This document shows, in pieces, positions 35,297 through 44,208 of a stretch of 64,000 nt of DNA. The notes under the pieces are model-generated. The model saw only the letters and a list, made by a program, of their open reading frames with translations, was not told the origin of the DNA and did no database searches. How positions within the stretch are numbered: position 1 is the first letter of the stretch; each line of letters begins with the position of its first letter. The position numbers and the translations under genes were made by a program. Source of the stretch: Beggiatoa alba B18LD (lineage in GTDB: Bacteria > Pseudomonadota > Gammaproteobacteria > Beggiatoales > Beggiatoaceae); NCBI RefSeq assembly GCF_000245015.1, contig NZ_JH600070.1:4162780-4226779 (forward strand), given 5' to 3'.

Positions 35297-36235
35297 TTAA
35301 AGGGTTAAATTATAACCAAAACTATCCGCAAAGCGTTGTTGAAACTCAACTTTAGTAAAGCGGTGGTTTTGAGTGCCACTGTGTTCGATTTTAATCGTCC
35401 CAATTAAAGACGCAATTCGCCCTGTGGTTTCCCAATCCATGCCATGCATTAAGCCGTAGAGTAAACCGCCACGGAAAGCATCGCCGCAACCTGTTGGGTC
35501 AACTAATTGTTTCGCTTTTGCGCAGGGAATTTCGTAAGTTTTTTCTTGGGTGTAAATAATAGAACCTTCACCGCCTTTAGTCACAATCAGCCCTTTAGTC
35601 CGTTCAGCAACTTGTTCAGGGGTGTAGCCAGTGCGGTCGCGCATTAATTCCCATTCATAGTCATTGACCGTCACCCATGTGGCTTGGTCGATGAATTTTT
35701 TCAGGTCATCGCCGTTAAACATGGGCATTCCTTGACCAGGATCGAAAATAAAAGGGATGTTTGCCGCTGCGAATTGTTGCGCATGTTCAATCATGCCATC
35801 GCGTCCATCTGGGGAAATAATGCCGATGGTGATACCTTTTGCATCACTGACCTTGTTTTGATGAGAAAAGCTCATTGCGCCTGGATGGAAGGCAGTGATT
35901 TGATTATCATCCATATCAGTGGTGATAAAGGCTTGACCTGTATAGCTATTCTCAATTGTTTTGATATGGGTGCGGGGAATTTGACAATTATCCATCCATT
36001 GGCTGTATGGGGTGAAGTCAGTACCAACGGTTGCCATTGGTAAGGGATTGCCCCCTAACAGTTTTAAATTGTAGGCAATATTGCCTGCACAACCTCCAAA
36101 TTCACGGCGCATATCAGGCACGAGGAAAGAGACATTTAAAATATGCACTTTTTCGGGCAGGATGTGATTTTTAAATTGGTCTTTAAAAACCATAATGGTA
36201 TCAAAAGCAAATGAACCACAAATTAATGCTGACAT
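35297..36235 (-). CDS. PfkB-family carbohydrate/nucleoside kinase
   Basis: 312 aa. Canonical N-terminal Gly motif GGCAGNIAYNLKLLGG and C-terminal catalytic motif DPTGCGDAFRGG. In this group the substrate is often adenosine or a sugar; a strict assignment is not possible, though similar short PfkB proteins have been annotated as adenosine kinases. It lies 116 bp upstream of its altered paralogue on the same strand, a tandem duplication. Confidence 0.88.
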   Translation of the reverse strand: MSALICGSFAFDTIMVFKDQFKNHILPEKVHILNVSFLVPDMRREFGGCAGNIAYNLKLLGGNPLPMATVGTDFTPYSQWMDNCQIPRTHIKTIENSYTGQAFITTDMDDNQITAFHPGAMSFSHQNKVSDAKGITIGIISPDGRDGMIEHAQQFAAANIPFIFDPGQGMPMFNGDDLKKFIDQATWVTVNDYEWELMRDRTGYTPEQVAERTKGLIVTKGGEGSIIYTQEKTYEIPCAKAKQLVDPTGCGDAFRGGLLYGLMHGMDWETTGRIASLIGTIKIEHSGTQNHRFTKVEFQQRFADSFGYNLTL

Positions 36236-36336
36236 GCGTTATTTTTCCTTGTGAGTAATGCAAAATGGGCAAAGTTTGCACGAGTTCAATGATTTCGTCT
36301 AGCAAGTCCCATTTTATCGCTTAGAAATGAGCGGGG

Positions 36337-37248
36337 TTAAGCAAAATAAGGGGCGTATTCTTGTAATTGTTCAGCGGTGAGCAGGAAAACGCCATCCTCG
36401 CTCGCTTCAAAAGTGAGCCACATAAAGGGAATATCAGGATAGGCTTCCATCAGGGCGTATTGACTGACACCGACTTCAACAATCAGTACACCATGCGGGT
36501 TTAGGTAATGAATTGCTTCTTTTAAAATTTTTCGGGCGAATAATAAGCCATCACGTCCTGCTTCTAAGCCTAAGCGGGGTTCGTGATGATATTCAGCGGG
36601 CATATTTGCAAGTTCTTCCGCATCCACATAGGGCGGATTAGAAACGATTAAATCGTAACGCATCCCTTTTAAATTACTGAATAAATCCGATTGCACAGCA
36701 TAAACACGGTCTTGTAAGTCGTAGCCGTCAATATTGGCTTGCGCAATGGCTAAGGCTTCGGGGGAAATATCCACCGCATCGACTTCTGCATCAGGGAAAG
36801 CAATCAGGGCGGTAGCAATGGCAATACAGCCACTACCTGTGCATAAATCTAAGACTCGATGCACATTCTCAGGCTTAATCCATGGCTCATAATGGCGGTT
36901 AATTAATTCGGCAATTGGCGAGCGGGGGATTAAAACATGCGGGTCAACTTTAAATTGCAACCCTGCAAACCATGCCATGCCTGTTAAATAAGCGGTAGGA
37001 ATACGCTCGTCAATACGCTTTTCAATCACCGCAAATAACGCCGATTTTTCAGCGTAAGTTAAGCGAGTATCCCAAATAAACGCGGGAACATTATTCGGTA
37101 AATGTAACGTGTGCATGATGAGCCAAATGGCTTCGTCGATAGCGTTATCAGTACCATGCCCAAAATATAATTGAGCTTCATTAAAACGGCTTGCACTCCA
37201 GCGGATAAAATCGGCGGGGGTGTGCAGTTCATCAATGGGATAGTCCAT
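36337..37248 (-). CDS. prmB: Ribosomal protein L3 glutamine methyltransferase PrmB
   Basis: 303 aa. The N-terminal helical domain (MDYPIDELHTPADFIRW, then FGHGTDNAIDEA) is of the PrmB type. The SAM motif is VLDLCTGSGCIAIATA, and the catalytic motif is VSNPPYVDAEELANMP. It methylates the side-chain amide of a Gln in protein L3. It is followed 28 bp upstream by the receiver-kinase gene on the same strand. Confidence 0.93.
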   Translation of the reverse strand: MDYPIDELHTPADFIRWSASRFNEAQLYFGHGTDNAIDEAIWLIMHTLHLPNNVPAFIWDTRLTYAEKSALFAVIEKRIDERIPTAYLTGMAWFAGLQFKVDPHVLIPRSPIAELINRHYEPWIKPENVHRVLDLCTGSGCIAIATALIAFPDAEVDAVDISPEALAIAQANIDGYDLQDRVYAVQSDLFSNLKGMRYDLIVSNPPYVDAEELANMPAEYHHEPRLGLEAGRDGLLFARKILKEAIHYLNPHGVLIVEVGVSQYALMEAYPDIPFMWLTFEASEDGVFLLTAEQLQEYAPYFA

Positions 37249-37277
37249 AGATTTATCAATAGAGTCAGTAGGGAAGT

Positions 37278-38360
37278 TTAAATTTCAACGGTAAAAATAG
37301 AACCATGTGGTTGGTTTGGATTCACAAAAATTTTACCCTGATGTGCCGTAATCACCATTTTACAAAATGCCAAGCCTAAGCCAATTTGTGAAATGCCTTT
37401 TTTCTTTAAGTCCACCACCTCGAATTTTTCGAAAACCCGTTCACGGTATTCTTCAGGAATGCCCGAACCCTCATCAATGACTTCCATCCGTAGATGACTC
37501 CATTGATGTGTGTCTAAAAAATGAGATAAACGTAGGGTAACTTTAGAATGTGCGGGAGAATATTGGATTGCGTTCGCCATTAAATTATCTATCACACGAC
37601 GGAACAAATGGCTATCTAACATACTGTAAATTGGGTTTTCAGGGAGTTCTAACTGTAACGCGATGTTACGAGATTCAGCAATGATACTAAAATGTTGCTG
37701 TGTTTCTAAGGCTAATTCATTGACATTTGTACGGCTAGGATGGATTAATAATTTATTTTCTTCCATTTTTGCCATCATTAACATGTCGTTAACGAAAGAA
37801 TCAAGCCTGTCCGCTGCGATTAAAATCCGCTCGACATGGGTTTGTGTCGGCTCGTCGCTGGCATTTTCACCGATTAAGGTTGCGTGCAACAAAATAGAGG
37901 TAATGGAGCTAGACATATCATGAATGACCATGTTCGATAACTCTTGGCGGAGTTTTAACATTGTCGCTAATTCATCATATTGCCGTTTAATCCGTAGCAT
38001 AGAGCGCACACGCGCCCGTAACTCCATCCGATTAACAGGCTTAGATAAAAAATCATCCGCACCAGCGTCTAAACCTTGCGCTAAGACCTCGCTACGTTCT
38101 AACGATGAAATTAAAATAATCGGAATATGCTGTAATTCAGCGTTTTCTCTTATTTTTTGACAAATCGCAAAGCCATCAATATCAGGCAAAATTAAATCTA
38201 ATAAAATTAAATCCGCGCTATGTTCAGATAACCACGCTAATAAAGCGGTTCCAGTCTCTAGTTGCTGAATCTCATATTTTTCATCCTGCAATATGCTTTC
38301 TAATTGCTCGCGGATACTGGAATCATCATCAACAATTAAAATTTTGCTAGGCTGAAGCAT
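37278..38360 (-). CDS. Receiver-histidine kinase fusion (no sensor domain)
   Basis: 360 aa. N-terminal receiver domain with phospho-acceptor Asp55 (LILLDLILPDIDGF), acidic pocket VDDD and the conserved Lys in FLSKPVN. Then a HisKA domain with His147 in NMVIHDMSSSITSILLHA, and a HATPase with NLMANAIQYSP, VIDEGSGIP and GLGLAFCKM. An upstream kinase would feed the receiver, which then controls the kinase part. It precedes prmB on the same strand. Confidence 0.9.
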   Translation of the reverse strand: MLQPSKILIVDDDSSIREQLESILQDEKYEIQQLETGTALLAWLSEHSADLILLDLILPDIDGFAICQKIRENAELQHIPIILISSLERSEVLAQGLDAGADDFLSKPVNRMELRARVRSMLRIKRQYDELATMLKLRQELSNMVIHDMSSSITSILLHATLIGENASDEPTQTHVERILIAADRLDSFVNDMLMMAKMEENKLLIHPSRTNVNELALETQQHFSIIAESRNIALQLELPENPIYSMLDSHLFRRVIDNLMANAIQYSPAHSKVTLRLSHFLDTHQWSHLRMEVIDEGSGIPEEYRERVFEKFEVVDLKKKGISQIGLGLAFCKMVITAHQGKIFVNPNQPHGSIFTVEI

Positions 38361-38619
38361 CGGGAATCTATCCTTTTATAAGGTAGTCTATGCAAGAAAA
38401 AGTTCGCTAAGGACAATTGAATTGAACAAATATTTTTTGTAACGCAAGTGATAAAATAAACAACTTCAAGAATAAAAAATCCACACACTACAAAATAAGC
38501 CCACACAGACAGACTTATCGCAAGAAAAACAACTTGTCACAGTTTTATGTACTTGTATCTATACAAATGGGCGTTAATTATACTGTAATTTTAATCTAAT
38601 AGCTCTGATAAGGATGGTT

Positions 38620-40014
38620 ATGGTTTTAAAACATTATGATGTCATCGTCATTGGGAGCGGGCCTGGCGGAGAAGGAGCGGCAATTAAAGCCGCAAAAGCA
38701 GGTAAATCCGTTGCTTTGATTGAAAAACACAAAATCGGCGGCAACTGTACCCATTGGGGCACAATTCCCAGTAAATCCCTCCGCCACGCCATGCAACGCT
38801 TGGTTGAATTTAAATCAAATCCTTTATTTGAACACGTTTCTCACCGCTTAAATATTCAATATCCTGATTTACTCCACAGTGCTGCCAGCGTTATCGACCG
38901 TCAAGTGCGGATGCGTCAAGGCTTTTATGACCGCAACCACGTCGATATTATTTACGGTCATGCCCGTTTTATCGACCAAAACATTATAGAAGTCATAGAA
39001 GAAGATGGCAGTGTTGGAAAACAATATCGCGGGGATAGCTTTGTCATTGCCACAGGCTCACGCCCCTATCGCCCCCGCGATGTTGATTTTTCACACCCGC
39101 GCGTTTGCGACAGCGATACGATACTACAATTAAAGCAAACACCCAATTCTATTACTATTTATGGTGCTGGGGTTATCGGTTGCGAATATGCATCCATCTT
39201 TCGCGGACTCGGTGTTAAAGTAAACCTAATTAACACCCGTGAAAAATTACTTGCCTTTTTAGATGACGAAATCATCGACGCATTGGCTTATCATTTGCGC
39301 GAACGCGGTATTATCATTCGTCATAATGAAGAATATTCTTCTGTTGAAGCCACTGATGAATCCGTCACCTTACATCTTAAATCAGGCAAAGCCATTCGCA
39401 GTGATTTATTACTCTGGGCAAACGGACGCACAGGGAATTCCCAAAATATGGGATTAGAAGAAATAGGCATTGCACCTAACCGCCGTGGGCAATTAGACGT
39501 TAATGAAAAATATCAAACCGCACTCCCACATATTTACGCGGTTGGTGATATTGTTGGCTATCCTAGCCTTGCCAGTGCTGCCTACGACCAAGGACGTTTT
39601 GCAGGCACAGAATTAGTTGATGGATTCTGTGAATATCACCTTGTCGCCAATATCCCCACAGGGATTTATACCGCGCCAGAAATCAGCTCCGTTGGTAAAA
39701 CAGAAAAAGAATTAACCGAAGAGAAAGTACCTTATGAAGTCGGTCATTCCTTTTTCCGCAGTCTTGCCCGTGCGCAAATCACAGGGCAAACCGTCGGCAT
39801 GTTAAAAATTCTGTTCCACCGCGATACCCTCGCCATTCTTGGCATCCATTGTTTTGGTGCAGAAGCATCAGAAATTATTCACATTGGTCAAGCAGTGATG
39901 GCACAAAAAGGCGAAGCTAATTCAGTACTTTACTTTGCTAATACCACATTTAACTATCCGACAATGGCAGAAGCCTATCGTGTCGCGGCACTGAACGGGT
40001 TAAATCGTTTATGA
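38620..40014 (+). CDS. sthA: Soluble pyridine nucleotide transhydrogenase SthA
   Basis: 464 aa from the ATG at 38620, with AAGGA five to six bases upstream; an ATG two codons earlier overlaps the ribosome binding site. FAD-binding [19 protein letters not shown]; the region [18 protein letters not shown] has one Cys only, so the usual redox disulfide is missing, as is normal in SthA. The NAD(P) motif is [15 protein letters not shown] and the FAD closure is YAVGDIVG. It moves hydride between NADPH and NAD. The call against other lipoamide dehydrogenase relatives rests on the Cys-Thr substitution. Confidence 0.94.
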   Translation: MVLKHYDVIVIGSGPGGEGAAIKAAKAGKSVALIEKHKIGGNCTHWGTIPSKSLRHAMQRLVEFKSNPLFEHVSHRLNIQYPDLLHSAASVIDRQVRMRQGFYDRNHVDIIYGHARFIDQNIIEVIEEDGSVGKQYRGDSFVIATGSRPYRPRDVDFSHPRVCDSDTILQLKQTPNSITIYGAGVIGCEYASIFRGLGVKVNLINTREKLLAFLDDEIIDALAYHLRERGIIIRHNEEYSSVEATDESVTLHLKSGKAIRSDLLLWANGRTGNSQNMGLEEIGIAPNRRGQLDVNEKYQTALPHIYAVGDIVGYPSLASAAYDQGRFAGTELVDGFCEYHLVANIPTGIYTAPEISSVGKTEKELTEEKVPYEVGHSFFRSLARAQITGQTVGMLKILFHRDTLAILGIHCFGAEASEIIHIGQAVMAQKGEANSVLYFANTTFNYPTMAEAYRVAALNGLNRL

Positions 40015-40088
40015 TGGGATAGTGATAAATTAAGTAGGGATATATGCGATTTCTCGCTAACCTGCGTTCTATAATATTTTTAATATAA

Positions 40089-40140
40089 AACATAGACCTG
40101 CTAGACTTTAAAAAGCTGGCAGGTTTTTTGTCTGAATCAG
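40089..40140. repeat. Degenerate family R hairpin
   Basis: GACCTGCTAGACTTTAAAAAG, then CTGGCAGGTTTTTTGTCTGA, is an imperfect copy of the R hairpin with T run, followed by the start of the TCTGAATCAG tract. It lies about 75 bp after sthA and may terminate it. Confidence 0.7.
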
Positions 40141-40230
40141 AATGTATCATAAAAAGATTTAAATTTAGGACTAGGAGTTCACCGCATCGTTTTATAGAAC
40201 CTATTTGAAGTCTAAGATAAAATGTAAAAG

Positions 40231-40560
40231 ATGAAAAAACAAAACAAAAAGAGTCCTTACACAAGTAGCCTAACAGATGCAGAATGGGCAGTGGTTGAAC
40301 CCCTCTTAAATGCGTTATTGCCCAAAAAAAAGCTTACCTGTCCGCATAAATGGGGCTATCGCCTGCTATTTGATGCAATGCTTTATCAGCTCAAAAATGG
40401 CTGCCATTGGGGCGACCTTCCTAAAGACTTCCCTCCCTATTCAACGGTTTATTGGCATTATAAACAATGGCGGGCTTCGGGAGTTATCGATAAATTGATG
40501 ATAGGCTTACATGAAAATGCCCGCACGCAATCAAAAAAAACGCTCAATATACAAGCCTAA
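40231..40560 (+). CDS. IS5-family transposase, frame A
   Basis: 109 aa. It holds the N-terminal DNA-binding/insertion domain: SLTDAEWAVVEPLLNALLP, then KNGCHWGDLPKDFPPYSTVY and WRASGVIDKLM. The frame ends shortly after a run of eight As (40533-40540). The zero-frame codons TCA AAA AAA ACG include an A AAA AAA slippery heptamer. Confidence 0.85.
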   Translation: MKKQNKKSPYTSSLTDAEWAVVEPLLNALLPKKKLTCPHKWGYRLLFDAMLYQLKNGCHWGDLPKDFPPYSTVYWHYKQWRASGVIDKLMIGLHENARTQSKKTLNIQA

Positions 40561-41102
40561 TCATAGTAGATTCCCAAGCGGTGAAAAATACTTGTCTGGC
40601 GAGTCGTCAAAGTAAAGGCTTCTGCTTTTACAAAGCTACCAATGGAATTAAAAGACACTTAGCCGTTGATAGTTTAGGCTTGCCCTTGTTTACACGCTGT
40701 ACAAAAGCCAATATCAATGATGACTTAGGATTGATTGAGCTGTTCAAGGAGAATATCGATTACTTCAGGAACAAACCTTTAGAGATGCCTAAAACGACAA
40801 TTCTCTTGGATAATGGCTATCATCCTGTGCGTATTCAGGAAGCGTTAGAAAAAATTTATCCTGATATTCTGAGTAAAATCCAGTTTGAGTTATCTCCCAA
40901 GCCCAATAAGCAAGAAAAGTTAGCACAAGGTAAGACAGGCTTTGTACCTGTTAAAGCAAGATGGGTAGTAGAACGTTCTAATGCTTGGGTTGAGCGATGT
41001 AAGTCCTTAGTTAAGAACTTTGAACGGACTCTTGAGAATGCTAACGCTAAACTGAAACTGTGTTTTATCAGACTCATGATTAAACGAATCGCTTCTTTTT
41101 AA
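40539..41102 (+). CDS. IS5-family transposase, frame B (joined by -1 frameshift)
   Basis: A -1 slip at the A8 run continues reading as NAQYTSLIIVDSQAVKNT, giving the first catalytic Asp. Then come GIKRHLAVDSLGLPLF, the second Asp in TILLDNGYHP and the Glu in RWVVERSNAWVERC, completing the DDE triad. The fused product would be about 290 aa, normal for the family. No independent start with a good ribosome binding site precedes the Asp, so production by frameshifting is likely. The element may therefore be active rather than broken. Confidence 0.83.
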   Translation, partial: NAQYTSLIIVDSQAVKNTCLASRQSKGFCFYKATNGIKRHLAVDSLGLPLFTRCTKANINDDLGLIELFKENIDYFRNKPLEMPKTTILLDNGYHPVRIQEALEKIYPDILSKIQFELSPKPNKQEKLAQGKTGFVPVKARWVVERSNAWVERCKSLVKNFERTLENANAKLKLCFIRLMIKRIASF

Positions 41103-41129
41103 ACATTTCAAATCGGTTCTATAGTGCGT

Positions 41130-42089
41130 TTACTCTAATCGCTCAATTTCTTCGTGTGTTAATCCCGTTGCAACCATAATAAGCTCAAGAGGCACATTGT
41201 TTTTCTTCAATGCGATTGCGACTTTTATTCTTTCTTGTGCGACTTTCATTCTTTCTTGTTCAATCCCTTGTTCGATGCCTTGCTTAACCCCTTGCTCAAT
41301 CCCTTTTTTAACACCTTGCTCAATCCCAATCTCAATGCCCTTCTCCAGACCTATCTCAATTCCTTCCTGTTTAGCCGTATCAAGCACATTGATGAAATCG
41401 CGGTAGTATTTCAAACTCAATTCATACGCATGGCGGTCTTCATAACTCATGTTGGCTAATTTGGCTAACGCAAAGGCTTCTTCAATAATATCTCCTTGAA
41501 ATTCTCTCGGCATATCGTCAAACGTTACTAATTCACGCAGGAAATATAACCACCATTCTAAATGGTTCGCTAATTCGGATTCTTGCTTTTTGAATTTCGC
41601 CATTTCTATGTAAATGAAGTTCAATTTCTTAAACATCACTTCTTTGCTGTAAATATCGGTAATTTGTCCGAAATGTAAGTAACGCTCATCGGGAAAGCTG
41701 GCTAAGGAGAAGTCTAAAATCCCAATGAAATAAATCGGGGTTAATTCAAAGTCCCATTTGCCTTTTTTGGCTTGGTCTTGAATTAAGAAACTGGCGTAGT
41801 AAGTGGCGCGGTCTTGAAAGTGTTCTTGTTTTGCACGTTGTAATTCAACAATGAATTCCTGATTTTTTTCATCCCGACAATAAATATCAAAGATGGCACG
41901 TCGGTCTTCTTCTAACATGCCGAGCTTTTCGATATTTTTAAACTCTAAGCTGACAATTTTGTGTTTTATCGGTAATAAATCATTAAGAAAGCTGATGAGT
42001 AGGGGTTTACTTTCTTCACTACCGAAGATTTTTTTAAAGCCAAAATCGGTGAAGGGGTTGATGAATGTGCCTAGGGATTTGTCGGTCAT
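41130..42089 (-). CDS. Rpn-family PD-(D/E)XK nuclease
   Basis: 319 aa. N terminus INPFTDFGFKKIFGSEESKP is the family hallmark. Nuclease residues Asp68 (AIFDIYCRD) and Glu82-x-Gln84 (FIVELQRA) are present. The C terminus contains a repetitive GIEIGIEQGVKKGIEQGVKQ segment and ends in ATGLTHEEIERLE. These proteins are annotated as putative transposases but act as endonucleases that promote RecA-independent recombination. The stop codon overlaps the MITE arm next to the IS, and a full M MITE lies 30 bp upstream of the start, so the gene is bracketed by M sequences. Confidence 0.9.
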   Translation of the reverse strand: MTDKSLGTFINPFTDFGFKKIFGSEESKPLLISFLNDLLPIKHKIVSLEFKNIEKLGMLEEDRRAIFDIYCRDEKNQEFIVELQRAKQEHFQDRATYYASFLIQDQAKKGKWDFELTPIYFIGILDFSLASFPDERYLHFGQITDIYSKEVMFKKLNFIYIEMAKFKKQESELANHLEWWLYFLRELVTFDDMPREFQGDIIEEAFALAKLANMSYEDRHAYELSLKYYRDFINVLDTAKQEGIEIGLEKGIEIGIEQGVKKGIEQGVKQGIEQGIEQERMKVAQERIKVAIALKKNNVPLELIMVATGLTHEEIERLE

Positions 42090-42118
42090 GTTGATGCGTC
42101 CTCATGCTTGGGAAGATA

Positions 42119-42191
42119 TAGTAAACGTATCATAAAATTATTTAAATTTAAGACTGGCAGTCTTCCGCATCGTTTTATAGTGCGTTTGCTA
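42119..42191. mobile_element. Family M MITE, 73 bp, complete
   Basis: Begins TAGTAAACGTATCATAAAA and ends TTATAGTGCGTTTGCTA around the core AGACTGGCAGTCT. Length and ends equal the copy at 19730. TA precedes it but TC follows, so the target duplication is not intact or has mutated. Confidence 0.82.
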
Positions 42192-42192
42192 T

Positions 42193-42405
42193 CGCAGGAT
42201 TAAAAAGCGTGATTCTAAGGGGTTTAAATTCTGTTAATCCTGAAAATCCTGATTCAGACAATGTTTTAATCTTGTCTGTTGAATCCTGATGAAAAACCAG
42301 CTTGAAGGACTGGCAGACATTTTCGCGCGTTCTGACAGACCTGCTAGGTTTTCAAAACCTAGCAGGTCTCTATTTTATTTTATAAATCTCGCAGAATTCA
42401 GATTA
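42193..42405. repeat. Family R element, copy 6
   Basis: It holds GAATT-type tracts, the GGACTGGCAGACATTTTCGC module, the perfect hairpin GACCTGCTAGGTTTTC and the end CTCGCAGAATTCAG. It lies within 10 bp of the CoA-transferase stop codon; the minus-strand hairpin would terminate that gene, although its T run is broken. Confidence 0.83.
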
Positions 42406-42413
42406 AAAAACCC

Positions 42414-43976
42414 CTAATTCAACAACCGTTGTTTTAACCCCATTGGTATTGCTTTAAAAAGGCACTCATCCATACGGCGTAAATTGGGAGAAATTAACGG
42501 GACAAAATCCATATTGGCAAGAATATCTTTACTAAGGTCGATATCGGGCGCGATTTCTATTAATAACATCCCTTCTGTCGTTAGCTGAAAAACAGCACGT
42601 TCGGTGATATATAACACTTTCTGCCCTTTACGCAGGGCATATTGTCCGTTAAATGTCAGATGATGCACATGCTCGACAAATTTTCGCTGTGTCCCTTCGC
42701 AAAAAATTTGGATGTGTCCATTTTCAATAAAAAATTCTTGGTCGCCTGAGGTAAATGTTCCCATAAAAAAGACTTGTTTCGCGTTTTGACTGATATTAAT
42801 AAAACCACCCGCGCCTGTCATGCGTGAGGCAAATCGGCTAACGTTGACGTTGCCAAATTTATCCGCTTGTGCCATGCCTAAAAAAGCTTGGTCTAAGCCC
42901 CCACCGTCATAAAAATCAAATTGTGCAGGTTGGTCGATAATCGCATCTGCATCTGCAACCGCGCCAAAACTCAAGCCCGCCGCTGGAATGCCCCCAATGC
43001 CTCCAGGTTCTATGGTCATGGTGAAAGAGTGCAAAATCGCTTCTTCATAAGCAACCGATGCAATCCCTTCAGGTGTTCCAATGCCTAAATTAACGATAGC
43101 ATTTTCTTGTAACTCAAACGCCGCACGACGTGCCATCACTTTACGTGCATCTAAGTGTAAAATGGGCAACCCATCCGCAATAGTACGAGTTTCTCCCGTA
43201 TAGTTTGGGTTGTAATACTCGCCAAACGTTTGCGGATGGTTTTCTGCTTGAGCAACGACCACACAATCAACCAAAATACTTGGAATTTTAATCAGTTGTG
43301 GGCTTAACATATGACGTGCAGTGAGCCGTTTAACTTGGACAATAACGACACCACCTGAGTTTTTAACCGCCTGCGCAATCGCTAAACTTTCCAAGACAAG
43401 GGCTTCATGCTCCATAGAAATATTGCCTTGTTCATCCGCTGTCGTACCCCGTAAAAAGGCGACATGTATCGGAAAGGCTTTATAAAAAAGATATTCTTTC
43501 CCTGCTAAATTAACGACTTCGATAATATCTTCTGTGGTTTTACTGTTAATTTTCCCGCCCTCAACACGTGGGTCGACAAACGTATGTAGTCCAACATGGG
43601 TAATCGTGCCTGGTTTATGGGCAGCAATATCTCGATATAAGTGAGTAATGACACCTTGTGGCAGGTTATACGCTTCAATTCGATTTTGACGAGCTAATGT
43701 ACCCAACGCAGGCACTAAGCCCCAATGTCCGCCAATAACCCGTTTAATCAATCCTTCATGTCCTAAATGATTTAAACCACGACTTTGTCCGTCGCCTTGC
43801 CCTGCGGCATAGACAAGGGTTAGCTGTTTCGGTTCAGCTGTTTCTAAAAAACGTTTTTCCAACGCAATTGCAAGCTCTTCGGCAAATCCAGTACCGACAA
43901 AACCGCTTGTTGCCAATGTGTCTCCATCCTTGATGAGTTTTACCGCCTCGAGTGCGGTCATGATTTTATTACGCAT
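42414..43976 (-). CDS. Family I CoA transferase (acetate/propionate type)
   Basis: 520 aa from the ATG at 43976 (MRNKIMTALEAVK); the frame runs 25 residues further upstream, but that part looks non-coding. The alpha half has LIKDGDTLATSGFVGTGFAEEL and the beta half has NLGIGTPEGIASVAYEE, followed by the active-site Glu in MTIEPGGIGGIPAAG. Both halves are fused, as in propionate CoA-transferase and YdiF. It swaps CoA between acyl-CoA and short acids, which would suit PHA or acetate metabolism. Its exact acids are not evident. Confidence 0.9.
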   Translation of the reverse strand: MRNKIMTALEAVKLIKDGDTLATSGFVGTGFAEELAIALEKRFLETAEPKQLTLVYAAGQGDGQSRGLNHLGHEGLIKRVIGGHWGLVPALGTLARQNRIEAYNLPQGVITHLYRDIAAHKPGTITHVGLHTFVDPRVEGGKINSKTTEDIIEVVNLAGKEYLFYKAFPIHVAFLRGTTADEQGNISMEHEALVLESLAIAQAVKNSGGVVIVQVKRLTARHMLSPQLIKIPSILVDCVVVAQAENHPQTFGEYYNPNYTGETRTIADGLPILHLDARKVMARRAAFELQENAIVNLGIGTPEGIASVAYEEAILHSFTMTIEPGGIGGIPAAGLSFGAVADADAIIDQPAQFDFYDGGGLDQAFLGMAQADKFGNVNVSRFASRMTGAGGFINISQNAKQVFFMGTFTSGDQEFFIENGHIQIFCEGTQRKFVEHVHHLTFNGQYALRKGQKVLYITERAVFQLTTEGMLLIEIAPDIDLSKDILANMDFVPLISPNLRRMDECLFKAIPMGLKQRLLN

Positions 43977-44208
43977 TTTTTTATCTTTATCATGCTGTTT
44001 TAATAAAAGTTGACAGACACAGAACGATGATTGACTGCGCTTATTGGTCAAACATATTTTTGCGCATCAACAGATAAACAACAGTCAACACAAAGCATTG
44101 TGCTGTCGCTTAGCGGAATACTGTTTTTTATTCAGCATCTGCCATTTTTTTCTGTACACCTACCCCTATTTTAATCCTTAAATGATTTTTTTCTTTAGGA
44201 ATGTGACT

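Larger units (their letters stand above)
40197..41119 (+). mobile_element. IS5-family insertion sequence, 923 bp
   Basis: Terminal inverted repeats GAACCTATTTGAAGT and (complement of the right end) GAACCGATTTGAAAT bound a two-frame DDE transposase. TATA flanks both sides (40193-40196 and 41120-41123), which can be read as a 4-bp duplication or a TA duplication with TA-ended repeats, as in TA-targeting IS5 groups such as IS427. The insertion is inside a family M MITE. Confidence 0.85.
40141..41132. mobile_element. Family M MITE interrupted by an IS
   Basis: The left part (40141-40196) matches the M consensus through ATTTAAATTTAGGACT and CGCATCGTTTTATA; the right part (41120-41132) is TATAGTGCGTTTA. 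They rejoin as the M right arm when the IS is removed with one TATA. The first few bases of the left terminus have diverged. Confidence 0.8.
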
